Assembly (NCBI GenBank): GCA_021229015.1
Contig: CM037795.1
Span: 15,954,117-16,018,116 of the forward strand
Direction: 5' to 3'
Source of the DNA: Solen grandis
Lineage: Eukaryota; Mollusca; Bivalvia; Adapedonta; Solenidae
DNA: 64,000 nucleotides
In this document: piece after piece, positions 42,759-54,345 of the stretch
Layout: every line of letters begins with the position of its first letter
Numbering within the stretch: position 1 is the first letter of the stretch
Position numbers and translations under genes: made by a program
Notes under the pieces: model-generated
What the model was told of the DNA's origin: nothing
What the model saw: the letters and a program-made list of their open reading frames with translations, nothing else
Databases searched by the model: none

Positions 42759-45700
42759 TCACAATAAATTTGGCTGTTTTACGAATATTTCCATTGAAAA
42801 AACACATAGTTTTTGTTTGATGGTACAATTTAAAAAGCTCAGATGAGAGAATAAATCGCCAAATAATTCAGATCGTAAATCATTATACAATGTACAATAA
42901 AGTAAGAAATGTATTTCACTTTCAATTTCATTACTATTGCATTGTGTGCATATTCTGTCATGTAATGGTTCATTTACGAACCTACCAGTTTCAATTCGCA
43001 AGGGAAGTATACCACAACGTAGCTGAGCGAGCGCTGAGCGCTCGTGTTTAGACAGGTTTAAAAGGACATATTGTTCAGTTTTGAAATCCTGTTTAAATAG
43101 TCTGTACGTTCTTAGTTTGGGATATGATTGCAATGCTGACCGCCAATTCTCCTTATAATGATCATTGACCCTATCTGATGCCAACTTTATATCAACAATT
43201 GACCTATTTATAAAATGTTCCCCCAGGCCTAGTGTGTCCATGACGGTTTTTATTTCACTGCTCCAGTTATTGTGACACAGTCTATAGTCTGTTTCAAACA
43301 CCTTTTTTGTTAACCGATCATCGTGCATTAATTGTAATCTGTTCGAAAAACGTAACATATTGATCCATCTTCTATATCGACAAGATATCCAACCGACATC
43401 CCCGGAAATTGCGGTTACGGGCGTGAAGCGATGTACCCCTAGAAAGTAACGAATTGCTCGATACTGTACATTGTCTGCAACCTGGTACTGCTTAAAACCC
43501 CATATACTCGAGCAATAGTCTAATACAGGAACAACACAACTATGATACAGTTTATCAAATGTTTTAAAACCTATGTCTTTATGACCATGAATTTTATTGA
43601 TAATACTACCAAGTGCCCGGCCACCACTTTTACTCAGCGATGTGCAATGATCTACAAAATTACCCTTTTCAGAAAAAATTACTCCAAGATACTTATATTC
43701 CTTAACTAACTCTAAGGTATTGTTTCCGATATGGAATTGATATTCGGTTCTCTTTGCGTTTCCTCCCCTAAAGTGCATGCATTTCGATTTATCAGTATTT
43801 ATCAGTAATCGCCACTTTTTACACCACTCTTGCAGGGTATCAAGCATAGACTGCAACTTTTCCTCAGTATCAGAAACCAGCACAATATCATCAGCATAAA
43901 GGAGTAAAGATAATGAGGTATCTCCTATACAGATACCGGCATCAATGCCATTTATTTCGTGCACAAGGTCATTTATGAAGGTCGCGAAAATTGTAGGAGA
44001 CAAATTATTACCCTGAGCTACACCAGATTTAATATCAAACCAGTTAGTGAGATTACCGTTAATTCGAATACTTGCCATTGTGCGATCGTACATTGTTTTA
44101 ATGTTTTGGTAAAGTTTCCCGTCTACTCCACGAGATAATAGTTTATACAGCATCATATCTCTTTGAACAAAATCGAATGCTTTTTTCAGGTCTATGAAAG
44201 CTGCAAATAATTTCTTATTATTTTTATAATACTGTTGAGCGTAAAAATGTGATCCTCACAAGATCTGTCCTTGCGAAACCCGTTTTGTTCATCGGCTAGA
44301 ATATTATTTTCGGCCAAAAAAGACGTAAGCCTGCGATTTATAAATGCACTGTACACTTTACTAATGCTCGAAAGCAAGCTTATTCCACGGTAGTTTAATG
44401 GGACACGTTTATCTGAGTTACCGTCCTTTAATAACGGGAAAATTACAGCTTTTCTCCAATCACAAGGAATAATGTTAGTGTCAAAAATCAATTGAAACAA
44501 CTTATGAAGTGCCGCAATAACAGGTGGGTTTTTTAACACAGCATACGGTATATTATCAATACCGCAAGCAGATTTTTGAATTCGTTGCCATGACGATATT
44601 TGCGATTTCTTCAACGGTAATGTCTCTATTTAGGGTTTCATTTGACGTATACAAAGGGTCATCAATACTCATTTCTAACAGCTGCTTGTGAGTTAATACT
44701 CTTTGAAAAAAATCATCATCAAACCCATCATTTTTTACTCCGTTATATAGGCTTTCAAAATCACGCTGCCACCTACCGTATACCCCCGACTGATCCCTCA
44801 GGACATTACCATCGGCGTCAACCACTTCCTCGGGTATTGAATTATTCCTACGAGGCCCTAAGTTTTTTATTTTGTCCCAAAATTCATTTGGATTTGATGT
44901 TGTCATTGTTTCAATATCGTCTGCAATAGAACGTCTATATTCACGCTCACATTGACGTAGACGCTTATCAAAACGGGTCCGCGTATTTAGATAATGCATA
45001 CGTTTAACGTTACGCTCAGTACGCGAGACCTTGCACGTAAGAAATTCATTCTGAAACTCTCATAGTATTCCATAAATTACTCAATTCATCATTCCAATAC
45101 GGCTTATTAACTTTGCGACGTTTATTCATTCTCGGAGAAGTTTTATATTTAGGAATATTACACCTCATTTCTGACTTTATAATTTCACAGAGACGAGAGT
45201 AAATAGTATCAACCTCATATTGCGTTTCCCTGTTACGATCAATCAATACAATAACCTCTAATAAAGCATTCTGGGTCCTATCGTTTTCCATAAAGTCACA
45301 CGGTATTTTGTTCAGCTTGTATTTTGGTTTAGTATCTTTCTTATACTCTGCATTGTGTTGCATTGAGTAATTGTTACCTAGACCCTAACGGTAAACTGGC
45401 CTTTCAGTATAGAGTGATCTGGCATCCTTGATCGTTGACCTAGTAATCCCTGCAGATTAAAGTCATCGACTATAGTCTGTATTGGAATAACAGAGAACGA
45501 TTCCCAGCAATTAATGTTATCATGTGGTACACACATATAATCAACTACTGACTTCCCTTTACTAGAAATACAAGTGTAATTGTCACAAGCAAACCTACCA
45601 TTCAATACGCAAAACTTTGAATCATTTAAAAAATCAATCAATTCTCTACCATGTTGATTAACAGTCTGATCAATTGATTGTCTTATAGGTATATGGTCTA

Positions 45701-46181
45701 TTTCATCGAGGATATCTGACAAATTTCCTAGCCTTGCATTGAAATCAGCGCATATAATCATATAATCACATAAGCTGTACAAATATATCAGGGACAAAAT
45801 ATGTGAAAAGAATTCTTGAGCATTTCTACCCCAAACAGAGTTTTCTGGCGACAAGTAGCATGAAAACATTAATACACTGTAATCTAATGATCGATGTTTA
45901 AGTTCTATACACAAAATTCCTTCATATGATTTATCCAGAATATTTACATCATATAACTCAAAAATCCATGACCTAATTAAAACACCAGCTCCCCCCGATC
46001 CCTTAGGCGCATTTTTATGTATACAGTCTCTGTTATTTCCTAACCACATATAATTCTCAATTTCAATTACCTCATCGTTCATGAGATGTGTCTCACATAC
46101 AGATATGATATCTGCATCAGTAGCATTTATAAGTGCACACCTTAAGTCATGGTTGTTTGTCGTCCAGCCACAAACGTTCAA
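42759..46181 (-). pseudogene. LINE A ORF2: APE endonuclease and reverse transcriptase, frameshifted
   Basis: The N-terminal endonuclease reads NVCGW, SVCETH, ICADFNARLG, CVLNGRF, VDYMCV and MPDHSIL (45378-46181). After a frame change near 45365, linker segments (45046-45363, 44556-44999) lead to the RT fingers (GIDNIPYAVLK, NYRGISLLSS, EQNGFRKDRSCEDHIF; 44192-44614), then a 465-codon ORF from 44156 with GVAQGNNLSPTIF and the catalytic YADD (43887-43898). The C-terminus has a CTQCNS...H...YC zinc knuckle (C-x2-C-x10-H-x4-C). Frame breaks near 45365, 45000-45046, 44590 and 44170 make it inactive as it stands. Confidence 0.85.
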
Positions 46182-46220
46182 ATGGGCGACACTTATACTG
46201 TCATGGAGACGGGTGCTGTC

Positions 46221-47090
46221 CTAAGCAGACTGCGCTTCCGGCCCATCGCCTCGCGTTCGCTGTCTCAGTCGACCGTTCGCGTCCATACGGAAGTTATGTC
46301 TGTTGGGCATCTCACGGAGTAATGTACGAGTGTTTAACTCTATAAGTCTTTCAGCGTGAGATTTGCTGCTCTTCAGGTAGACGTGTTTGTATTGCTCCGT
46401 ACCATTAAGCATCATTTTGCTCCGCAACACTTTTATTTTCTCGTCAAGAGAAGCGAGGCTGATCTTGACAAGTCCCGGTTTAGTTCGGAATCTCGAGCGA
46501 AGTCTCGTCGCCGCGATAACAGTAACGCTGCTAGCCACCTCATCCCCTAGGGCAGTAATCAGTTCTTTGGCCTTGTCTAGGATCCTTTCTCCTTCCGTAA
46601 ACGGTAAACCGCTCGCTGTGATGGTCCGGTCGGGGTCATCAAGAGGGTTCAAAGGTTGTGCCTTATACCTCTGCTGTCCGGAATCACCGACATTCAATGA
46701 ACTACATGTGCTCTCGACTGTGTTAATCTTACCCCTCAGGGATTGAACATCTCTCACGAGATTGTCTATGCGTGTGGTTTCACGGCTGATCTCTAATGTG
46801 ACGTCATCACAAATGGATTTGACTTTTTGGTCAATGTTTACCATAAGATCTTGTCTCAATTTATCGATTTTACTGTCTAATGTTTTTCTCAAACCATCTT
46901 GGCCTTTCTTAATATCAATCACCGATTCAATTAAAGAGTCCATTTTCCCAGACAACTTATCAATATCCCACTTACTAGATGGTTGATCTGAGGAACCCGG
47001 CCCTTGGACGCAACCAGTCCCTGTAGCCATTTTTACAGTTGTATGTGATGGAGATGTGGGGGTACGTGCACCCCTAGGCGAGTCAAACAC
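46221..47090 (-). CDS. LINE A ORF1, coiled-coil RNA-binding-type protein
   Basis: A 289-codon intact ORF upstream of ORF2 on the same strand. A likely internal start is MATGTGCVQG. It has a long coiled-coil stretch (KLSGKMDSLIESVIDIKKGQ through VRDVQSLRGKINTVES) followed by a folded segment (TITASGLPF, VIAATRLRSR, MPNRHNFRMD) with a basic C-terminus, the usual layout of a LINE ORF1 chaperone that coats the RNA. The first ~20 codons may be 5' UTR read-through. Confidence 0.75.
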   Translation of the reverse strand: MFDSPRGARTPTSPSHTTVKMATGTGCVQGPGSSDQPSSKWDIDKLSGKMDSLIESVIDIKKGQDGLRKTLDSKIDKLRQDLMVNIDQKVKSICDDVTLEISRETTRIDNLVRDVQSLRGKINTVESTCSSLNVGDSGQQRYKAQPLNPLDDPDRTITASGLPFTEGERILDKAKELITALGDEVASSVTVIAATRLRSRFRTKPGLVKISLASLDEKIKVLRSKMMLNGTEQYKHVYLKSSKSHAERLIELNTRTLLREMPNRHNFRMDANGRLRQRTRGDGPEAQSA

Positions 47091-48215
47091 CTATATATGT
47101 GATTTAAATTGTTAAGAATCAGAATATATATTTATTGACGTGAGATTGACGTTTGAGAAGGTGTCAAATGGGACAAAGAGAGGCGGTATCAAGCTATTGT
47201 CGAGTGACGGCTACGCTTACACGAAAAAGGTATTAATTAAAGTAATTATCTAATCAAAAGTACTCTTTAATTAGTGCTCATTGTGTATAAATGTCACATG
47301 CGTATATACATATATTTATATTTAATCTCATTTTGGAAATAATCATGTACATTCATAGAGAATAAATTATTGATTTCATTTAGAAATTTGCGAATAATAA
47401 GTTACTTTCAGAGAGAACGTAAAGGCTTCATCTATTGGACATGTAGCAAACGAAGCAAGGCCTTTCGATGCAACGCGTGGGTAAAGGAGTACGGGACCGA
47501 CTACGTTCGCTGTATCACAGGACACCAGCACCCGCCGGACATGCGACTGAAAGCTACAACAATCATCTCGTCAAAGGTATATATATACTCAAATGTTAAA
47601 TTTACTAAATCAAATATTATTTCCTGCCCATTTAGCATTATAATGACATTAAAGCAGCGTTTGGAGTCCTGAGAACTGGTCGGTTTTCAGGGAGACGGTT
47701 AGGACCAACAACGACCTAGAAGGTAATCAATCATTTTTTTTTATAGAAATATATATTAATGATTTGTTTTCACAATTATGAATATTATATATATTCAGTT
47801 ATATTAGAAAAAATAAGACAAATATGTAGTTTACATTTATTTATTTTCACAATTATGAATATTATAAGCTTAAATTAGAAATAATGAAGAAAAATATGTA
47901 ATTAATACATTCCACTAACATTTATAATTTATTTCAGGATACCACAACAGGCTGAACAGGCGTGCAAATGGATCCCAACTGCCGTTCTATGTCCTCGTCC
48001 CTTTCCTGCTGGAGGAGTCGAAGACTAGAAATCAACACCAGGCTTGTGTCCGAGCATCTCCTGACAAGAGTGCAAAGAACAAGGAGCGTTGCCACACACC
48101 GGAGAATCTTCGACTTGTGGGACAAGTATGAAGATGACGAGATTTCGACATCTCAGCTGTTGCGATCCTGCAGTGGAATATTAGGACTGGCAGCGAACAC
48201 TTCACGCACATCCGA

Positions 48216-48575
48216 TTATCCAGATGACGAGGACGAATGATGATCCAACACAATGACGAACATGCCCTATATCAGACTCGGATGTAAATAAATGTAAATG
48301 TATCAAAAAAAATTGTTTTGCACTCAAATAAAGTTATCAATGCCATGTATATTGTATATAACTTTTGATTTTCTTTGTTTGTACTTAGCTTATTGTGTGT
48401 TATTAAATTTATCCAGACGACGAGGACGACTGATGCTCCAAAACAAACATGCCTAAGAATATTCTGACGCGGGTGTTAATAAATGTAAAGAAATGTAAAT
48501 ATTGTATATATATGTATATAACTCTTGTTATTAGTTGTTTGTACTTGCCTTATTGTGTGTTATTAAATTTCTGAA
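48216..48575 (+). repeat. Tandem duplication of the FLYWCH gene 3' end
   Basis: The block 'atccaga.gacgaggacga.tgatg.tccaa ... aaataaatgtaaa ... tattgtatataact ... tgtttgtactt.cttattgtgtgttattaaattt' occurs twice head-to-tail (about 48216-48411 and 48412-48575), duplicating the last codons, the stop and the 3' UTR. The second copy has no upstream exon. Confidence 0.75.
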
Positions 48576-48631
48576 ACTTACATATGCTTCGTATTCTTCT
48601 AAAAATAAGAATAAAAAAATCAAAATGAAAT

Positions 48632-48800
48632 AGGTTCCAGCTGGAATCGAACTCACGACCCCTTGCAGCAAAAATACTCTGATCGGCTCTCTTCCCGATT
48701 GAGAAAATCCCATGACCAATAGCGCGAATGAAGCTATTTACAGGCAATTCAGCTAGTAGTGTGGTTCCCGACTTCCAATCGGGAACCAGATTAGAACAAC
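48632..48800 (-). repeat. Possible tRNA-derived SINE fragment
   Basis: On the minus strand a B-box-like GAGTTCGATTCCAGCTGG closes a sequence ending GGAACC, and an upstream dyad 'ttcccgattggaagtcgggaa' (48765-48787 region) can form a hairpin. No clear A box or cloverleaf, so not a functional tRNA. The region 48800-49306 beyond it is AT-rich with no gene seen. Confidence 0.3.
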
Positions 48801-51800
48801 ATTTCGACTGTACGCATTTCACTATTTATTGCACTAACTACCTCAAACGTTCATATTACAGTTACATATTGTTATATATTAATAAGATAAATATTACGCA
48901 TTACTTATCTTACACATCGTGTAATAAATAAACAACCATGTGAAGTGATAAGTAGGTCATGACCTACATGTATAAACATCATTAAAATACAAACATCTAC
49001 TGACTAATAAGTTATTAAATATGATTAATCACACAAATCACGTATTTGATACCCCCAAATAATCGCATAGAAAAAAATCGGTCACTGACAATTATTACAA
49101 CCACGGCTTTACATTCGACTGCAATGCCAATTTGCACATGCGCAGAAAGTGAAAAACCATTTAAATTGGACATACTATATATATATATACAGTACTTAAT
49201 AACAGTAAAATATGTTCAGTACTAAATAACGTCCAGAAAAAAAAATACTAACGTTTTGTTTAGGACAACCCCGTACTCGAAAGTTACAAAAGCCACAGTC
49301 TAGGGCAAAAGGCCCGGATTCACGGGGCGTGTGTGGAGCTTCTCTGGTCATATGATTTTTCTAGGCTATAAAATCCCTTGATTAAATAATGTGCCGTATA
49401 TTTGCTGGTAGAGGATATTCCCATCGTGGTAGCCCCATACTGAACCACCCGCATAACCACCTAACCAGACCATTGTCTTATGACCCCCTGCTGTTTGTTT
49501 GTTGTTGTTTTTTTTTTTATTTTTTTTTTTTTAACAGAACAGAACATTTCTTTATTTTCATCCAGGTATACAAGGTATACAGCATGGAGATTTGTAAAAA
49601 ATACACAAACAGATGTAATTCAGTGAGTGTGTTTAGCAGTGTCGAAACGTGACATTCGACTAAATAGAGAGAAGAAATACTAGGGAAAATGTAGAGGGAG
49701 GGATATAAATGGTGAGATAATAGCAAAAGAGGAAGTAGTAATGTTATTTTGTCAATAGTATACATCAGTAAGTCGTTCGATGTATGATCCATAGTGTCTG
49801 GAGCTAAAAATTATATACATATTTATTAGTTTCACAAGAGGGAAACATTTCTATGGTTATGTAAAATGTCACAAATGTTGAATGGTATTTGCCCTTCACC
49901 TTAAATGTTTATCTAACCGTTTTATTGCATACTGTACAGATCAAACAGAGAGACACGTTACTAAGGGCAAAGGTCACAGTGTAGCTTAAACATATAACAA
50001 TGTAAGCGATATACAGCGGTCATAAAACTAGCACAGTACACTAATTGTACATGAGATGCACGTGGGTTTTGGGACATTCGTGATTCGCCGGCCGATGTTG
50101 ACAGAATGGAGACGAGGTGGTGAGTTGTTTTACAATTTTCATGGCAATTTATAGGTTTTTTGAAAATAATGTATTGACATATAACCAGATGTTTTAACTT
50201 CATGAAATGGAAAGAATATCATTGAACATTTTGTAATACAGTGTGGTTACTTACAGACAGCAATAATGAGACTAATAATAATAGGGTAACAGTTCAGTCC
50301 GGAGGCATTGGTATTTTTTTATATTCTATAAATCAATTAATAATGGTAGTGGCATAAATGTAATTTGTATGTGTGGTAATCTGACAAATCAGTTAAGTCG
50401 GGGACTAACAGTATTCGTTATTAATTGAATAAACACAGATAGTTGTCGTAAATGGATTGGACTTCTGCAATTAAGGAGAGATGATAAAGAAGCTGTGGTT
50501 GGCGATAAGAGTTGTCCAATGTATCTTTCTCGCTGTTCTTGGAAATAATTGCAGAATAGCAAGTAATGATTTTCATCACCAACACTATTTGTATCACAAA
50601 GATGACATTTTCTATCCTGGAGGTGTTCCTTCATACCTTCCGGTCTCAACAGGCAAGTTGTGATTAGCTGTGCGGAATTTAAAAAAGGTTATTGCTTGCT
50701 GCTTACTTAAAATTGTGAAATATTTTTCAAATTCATGTGAAGTTTTGAAATTACTGTAAATTAGTCCTTTATTTGAAAGTTGAAGACTATCGTGCCAGTT
50801 TTGTTTATACTGGTCAATCAGAATTTTATTAATTTCTTGTTGAATGTTACTGTTTTGAATATGTTCCTGGTTTTGCCATAGATCGGTTCGACCAACAGAG
50901 GTAAGTATGCTTTTAATCTTTTCAACCCATTTAAATTGTACATTGTGTTTAGAGACCATATATTTGTAAAGTTGGTAACTTATTTTATTTTTGTTTCCAT
51001 TTATAAGACGCAACCAAAAATATATCATACGGCTCTGAATGGTAACTGAGATCGGATGACGTCCTAGCTCTCCATATAGGAAAGAAATGGGAGTTGATTT
51101 ACGCGCATTGGTGATTCTACGAAGAAAACTATTATGGACTCTTTCAATAATGTCAGTATTTTCAAAGCCAAAAATTTCTGCTCCGTATGTAAGTATTGGA
51201 AGGACAGTATGATCATATAACTTAATCTTCAAGGTCTGCATTTTTTGATCGTGTATAGAGTAAATGTAGTGCTTTATTAGCTTGTTGTGTTACATGCTTA
51301 CGTGTTTTTAAAAATGAACCATTATTGGTAAAGGTTACCTCAAGATAATGATACTGCTCTGTACAATCTAGCGGTTGCGGGCCGAGCTTAAAATTGAAAT
51401 TTCTAGTACGTCTAGCACCAAATACAATTACCTTTGTTTTTTTCATGTTAACTTTAAGATGCCAATTGCTGCAGTAATCATGGAATGCATCTAAATTATT
51501 TTGGAAGTCATCAGGTGTGTCAGAGATAATAACGGTGTCATCTGCGTAGAGCAAGACTGAGAGTTTAAGCCATTGTGCAAAATCATAGGAGTCATCCAGT
51601 TCTACACCAATGACACCTCGCTCTTGTAAATATAATTGAAGGTCGTTTAAAAACAATGAGAAAAGTACTGGGGAGAGGTTTCACCTTGTCTGACGCCGAT
51701 CTCAGATATGAATGATTCCGAGAATTTACCATTATGAAAAATACTTGATTTAATTTGTTGATACATGCTGTAAATAACGTTAAAGAATTTACCATTTACT

Positions 51801-52857
51801 GAGCTCTGTAACAGCATATGCCAAAGGCCAGCTCGCCATACTTTGTCGAACGCCTGGGAGAAATCTATAAAACCACAGAATAATTTCTTTTTCTTCAATA
51901 TTTCAGTTAATGAATATAAGGTAAAATATGATCCGAACAGGAGAAACCTTTCCTAAAACCAGCTTGATTCTGGCAGAGCGTTTCACTATTTTCTAAAAAA
52001 TTACATAATCTAGAGTTAAGAATAAATACCTTGCCAAGGCAATTTAGTAGGGTAATTGGACGATAATTGTTAACATCTGTTGGGTCACCTTTGTTTTTGA
52101 AAATTTGAACTACGAAACCGTCCAGTCAAGAGCTGGGTAGAAATCCAGTATCAAATACAGAATTAAAAATTTTAACATACAATGGAAGCATTATATCTTT
52201 TGTTGCTTTGATATGTTCATTTAATAAATTATCTGTAGGGCTAGCTGCTTTTTCTTTTTTTAAGTTTTGTATGCATTTGGCTATCTCTGTTTCTGTAATT
52301 GCGGAAGTCAGATATTCATTTTGCGGTAAATCATAGTTAGACAGTGGTATATCATCAATTATATTATTCATATTTATCAATTTAAAATGTTCATAAAAGT
52401 CACTCACTGACGGTGTTTCATGCTCAGTTTTGGTATGTTTTAGATTTTTCAAAAACGACCAGTATTGCTTGGGATTTTTATCATTTAACCGTCTAAGTTT
52501 TTCATAGTTAAGTTGTTTTTATTTTTTAATATGGTGGTTCATCATCCTTTTTAAGGCTTTGTTAGCATTACGTAAGTTGAATTTATTTGAATCTGTTGGA
52601 TTTTGCCTAAAAGCACTTTTAGCTTTTTGGTAAGTTTGCCGAGCCTTGTTGCACTGAGGACCAAACCATGCAGTTTTATTTCATAAATAAACTTACCTGG
52701 AATAACATTAAGGATACTCTTTTCCTTGATCCGCTAGCTTTTTGGAAAGCTGCGCATGAATACTGCGCATGCGCCGAAGGTAACTTCCCATTTCCTCCCA
52801 AAGATAAATCAGTTCTCTTTTTCTTGCGAAAGCGTTCGCATCGGATTCCGCTAGTTT

Positions 52858-54307
52858 ATGAACTTAGTTTTTAACTTTGATGTTTTTTGTGACGAAGATA
52901 TTCGTGGCGATATTCCTGGTTTTTGTTTCTTTCGTCATGGAGAGCTGTCACGAGCCAGAAGACGGAGAAATTTCGGCCGAAACAGACCAGTTTCGGATGG
53001 CGACAGTGAGTTTGCAAGTATGGCGTCGCCACGTGCGAGTGTTTCGTTGAACAAAAATGTATCTGCTTCTACGTCAGCTAGTACAAAACGTAAAAGGCGT
53101 GAAAAAAGGACTAAGAAATATGACGAACTTAGCAATGAATTAGTAAAACTCGAAAACATGTTGCAAATGTTTCTCGAAGCACAAAGTAGTGAGAAAAAAC
53201 AACAACAACCACAACAACAAAAAAAAACAACAAAAAAAACGCGACGGTGACAGACTCTAGTGATAATGAAAATTATCAGTCAGATGGAGAGTTGTCCTTG
53301 TTTGCTAACGGACAGATTTATCCCAACATGAAGACCAAGACCAAAGTCTGGAACCAGAGGTATGTAAAAACTCTGAGAAAGTTTCGAGCATAAACAATAA
53401 TGTTTCTCAGTCTTTGTCAGAACCTAAATCCCTGTACAATATGTTTGGTGAGGATGCCATAGTGAAGAAAACTGAAAATAAGTGTGGCTTAACTTTAGAC
53501 AAATCTCAAGTAGAAGTGCTGGAGAATAGTTTCCGGTGTAAAAAAAATTGTGATCTTTTTCCAGTTGACTCTGAGGCAGAGAGGATGCTGGAGGTTCCAA
53601 CACTTGATTCTTTAATTGAATGTTGTCTAACCAAACGATATGGTGCCAAAGCCTCGTTTGCTAAAGGCAAAAGTTTACATACTCAACCGGCTAGAATGGT
53701 GGAGAAGATTGCATATAAAGGCCAGCATGCCGCACGTTTAGGACTTGTTATGCAAATGTATATACAGCAGAGCATGGGGAACTTGTTGCAGCTAATTGAA
53801 ACTGAAAATTTTGGCAAGGAACAGGCAGCATTGATGGTTAAGGACATTTTTGCGATGAGCACTAAAACATTAGATCAAACTGGCAGATCTGGAGCTTTTC
53901 ACCATATCACTCGCCGAGTGGTCTGTATGACTGACACTGCACTTTAGGAACAACCTGATAAACAGGAGTTTACAAACTTACCATTGACTGGGGATGGTGT
54001 TTTCGGCAAGGGATTGGAAACACTTCTAAAAGAAAAGAAGGAGAAAAAGAAACAGGTTGATGACCTTATTCCGGACATTAGGAAAAAACGTAAATTCCCG
54101 GAGACCCAGTCTGAACCAAATAAGAGACAAACTACAGAAAAGCCTAGTACTTCTACAAACTGGAATAATTTTCGTATTCCAAAGATCACGAGACCTGACA
54201 ACCGGGCAGTTGCTAGACCCAGAGGAGGTTACCGTTCAGGGACATTCAGTTCCAGGAAACCTGCTGCAGGCAGAGGAAAACCAGTGGCTAAAACAGATGA
54301 AAAGTGA
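52858..54307 (+). pseudogene. DIRS gag-like ORF, frameshifted
   Basis: Three successive frames: 52858-53250 (Ser/Arg-rich, basic KRKRREKRTKKYDEL coiled region, Gln/Lys tail), about 53245-53410 in another frame (DSSDNENYQSDGEL), 53414-53947 (FPVDSEAERMLEVPTLDSL, AARLGLVMQMYIQQS) and 53984-54307 (basic tail, RPRGGYRSGTFSSRK). The first shift lies in an A-rich homopolymer near 53225-53240 and the second is a stop at 53945-53947. The predicted role is the structural nucleocapsid protein of the retrotransposon. Confidence 0.7.
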
Positions 54308-54345
54308 CTACGTAAGTATAATAGCAAACAAACCGGAGATACCTG

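Larger units (their letters stand above)
42483..47100 (-). mobile_element. LINE retrotransposon A in intron 3 of the FLYWCH gene
   Basis: A ~4.6 kb minus-strand non-LTR element with ORF1, then an ORF2 of APE endonuclease plus reverse transcriptase. The 3' end on the left is a (TTAC)n tail (GTAA repeats on the plus strand, 42483-42510) rather than poly(A), typical of CR1/Jockey-, RTE- or I-related clades. The insertion abuts the splice donor of exon 3. The 5' limit near 47100 is approximate; no target duplication was identified. Confidence 0.85.
41613..48240 (+). pseudogene. FLYWCH zinc-finger / MULE-type transposase-derived gene, core lost
   Basis: Seven exons inferred from GT-AG signals in consistent phase: 41613-41715, 42029-42111, 42337-42482, 47145-47229, 47412-47576, about 47654-47722, 47938-48240. 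Exons 1-2 encode a Cys/His module (CVECHRQV, CDICERWQHRKC, LCKTC). Exons 4-5 encode a FLYWCH DNA-binding finger (DGYAYTKK, then GFIYWTCSKRSKAFRCNAWV and ITGHQHPP). Exons 6-7 encode the tail usual for FLYWCH-MULE proteins (WSVFRETVRTNNDLE, HNRLNRRANG, then IFDLWDKYEDDEISTSQLL). The MULE catalytic domain expected between exons 5 and 6 is absent, exon 7 changes frame near 48010-48020, and intron 3 holds a 4.6 kb LINE. So a decayed transposase-derived or former host gene. A polyadenylation signal AATAAA lies near 48326. Confidence 0.75.

Noticed and set aside
46133..46746. Plus-strand ORFs opposite LINE A ORF1
   Set aside because: Antisense shadows; the minus frame has the coiled coil and the correct ORF1-ORF2 order.
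48632..48720. Functional tRNA gene
   Set aside because: Only a B-box-like stretch is convincing; no cloverleaf or A box could be drawn, so at most a SINE fragment.
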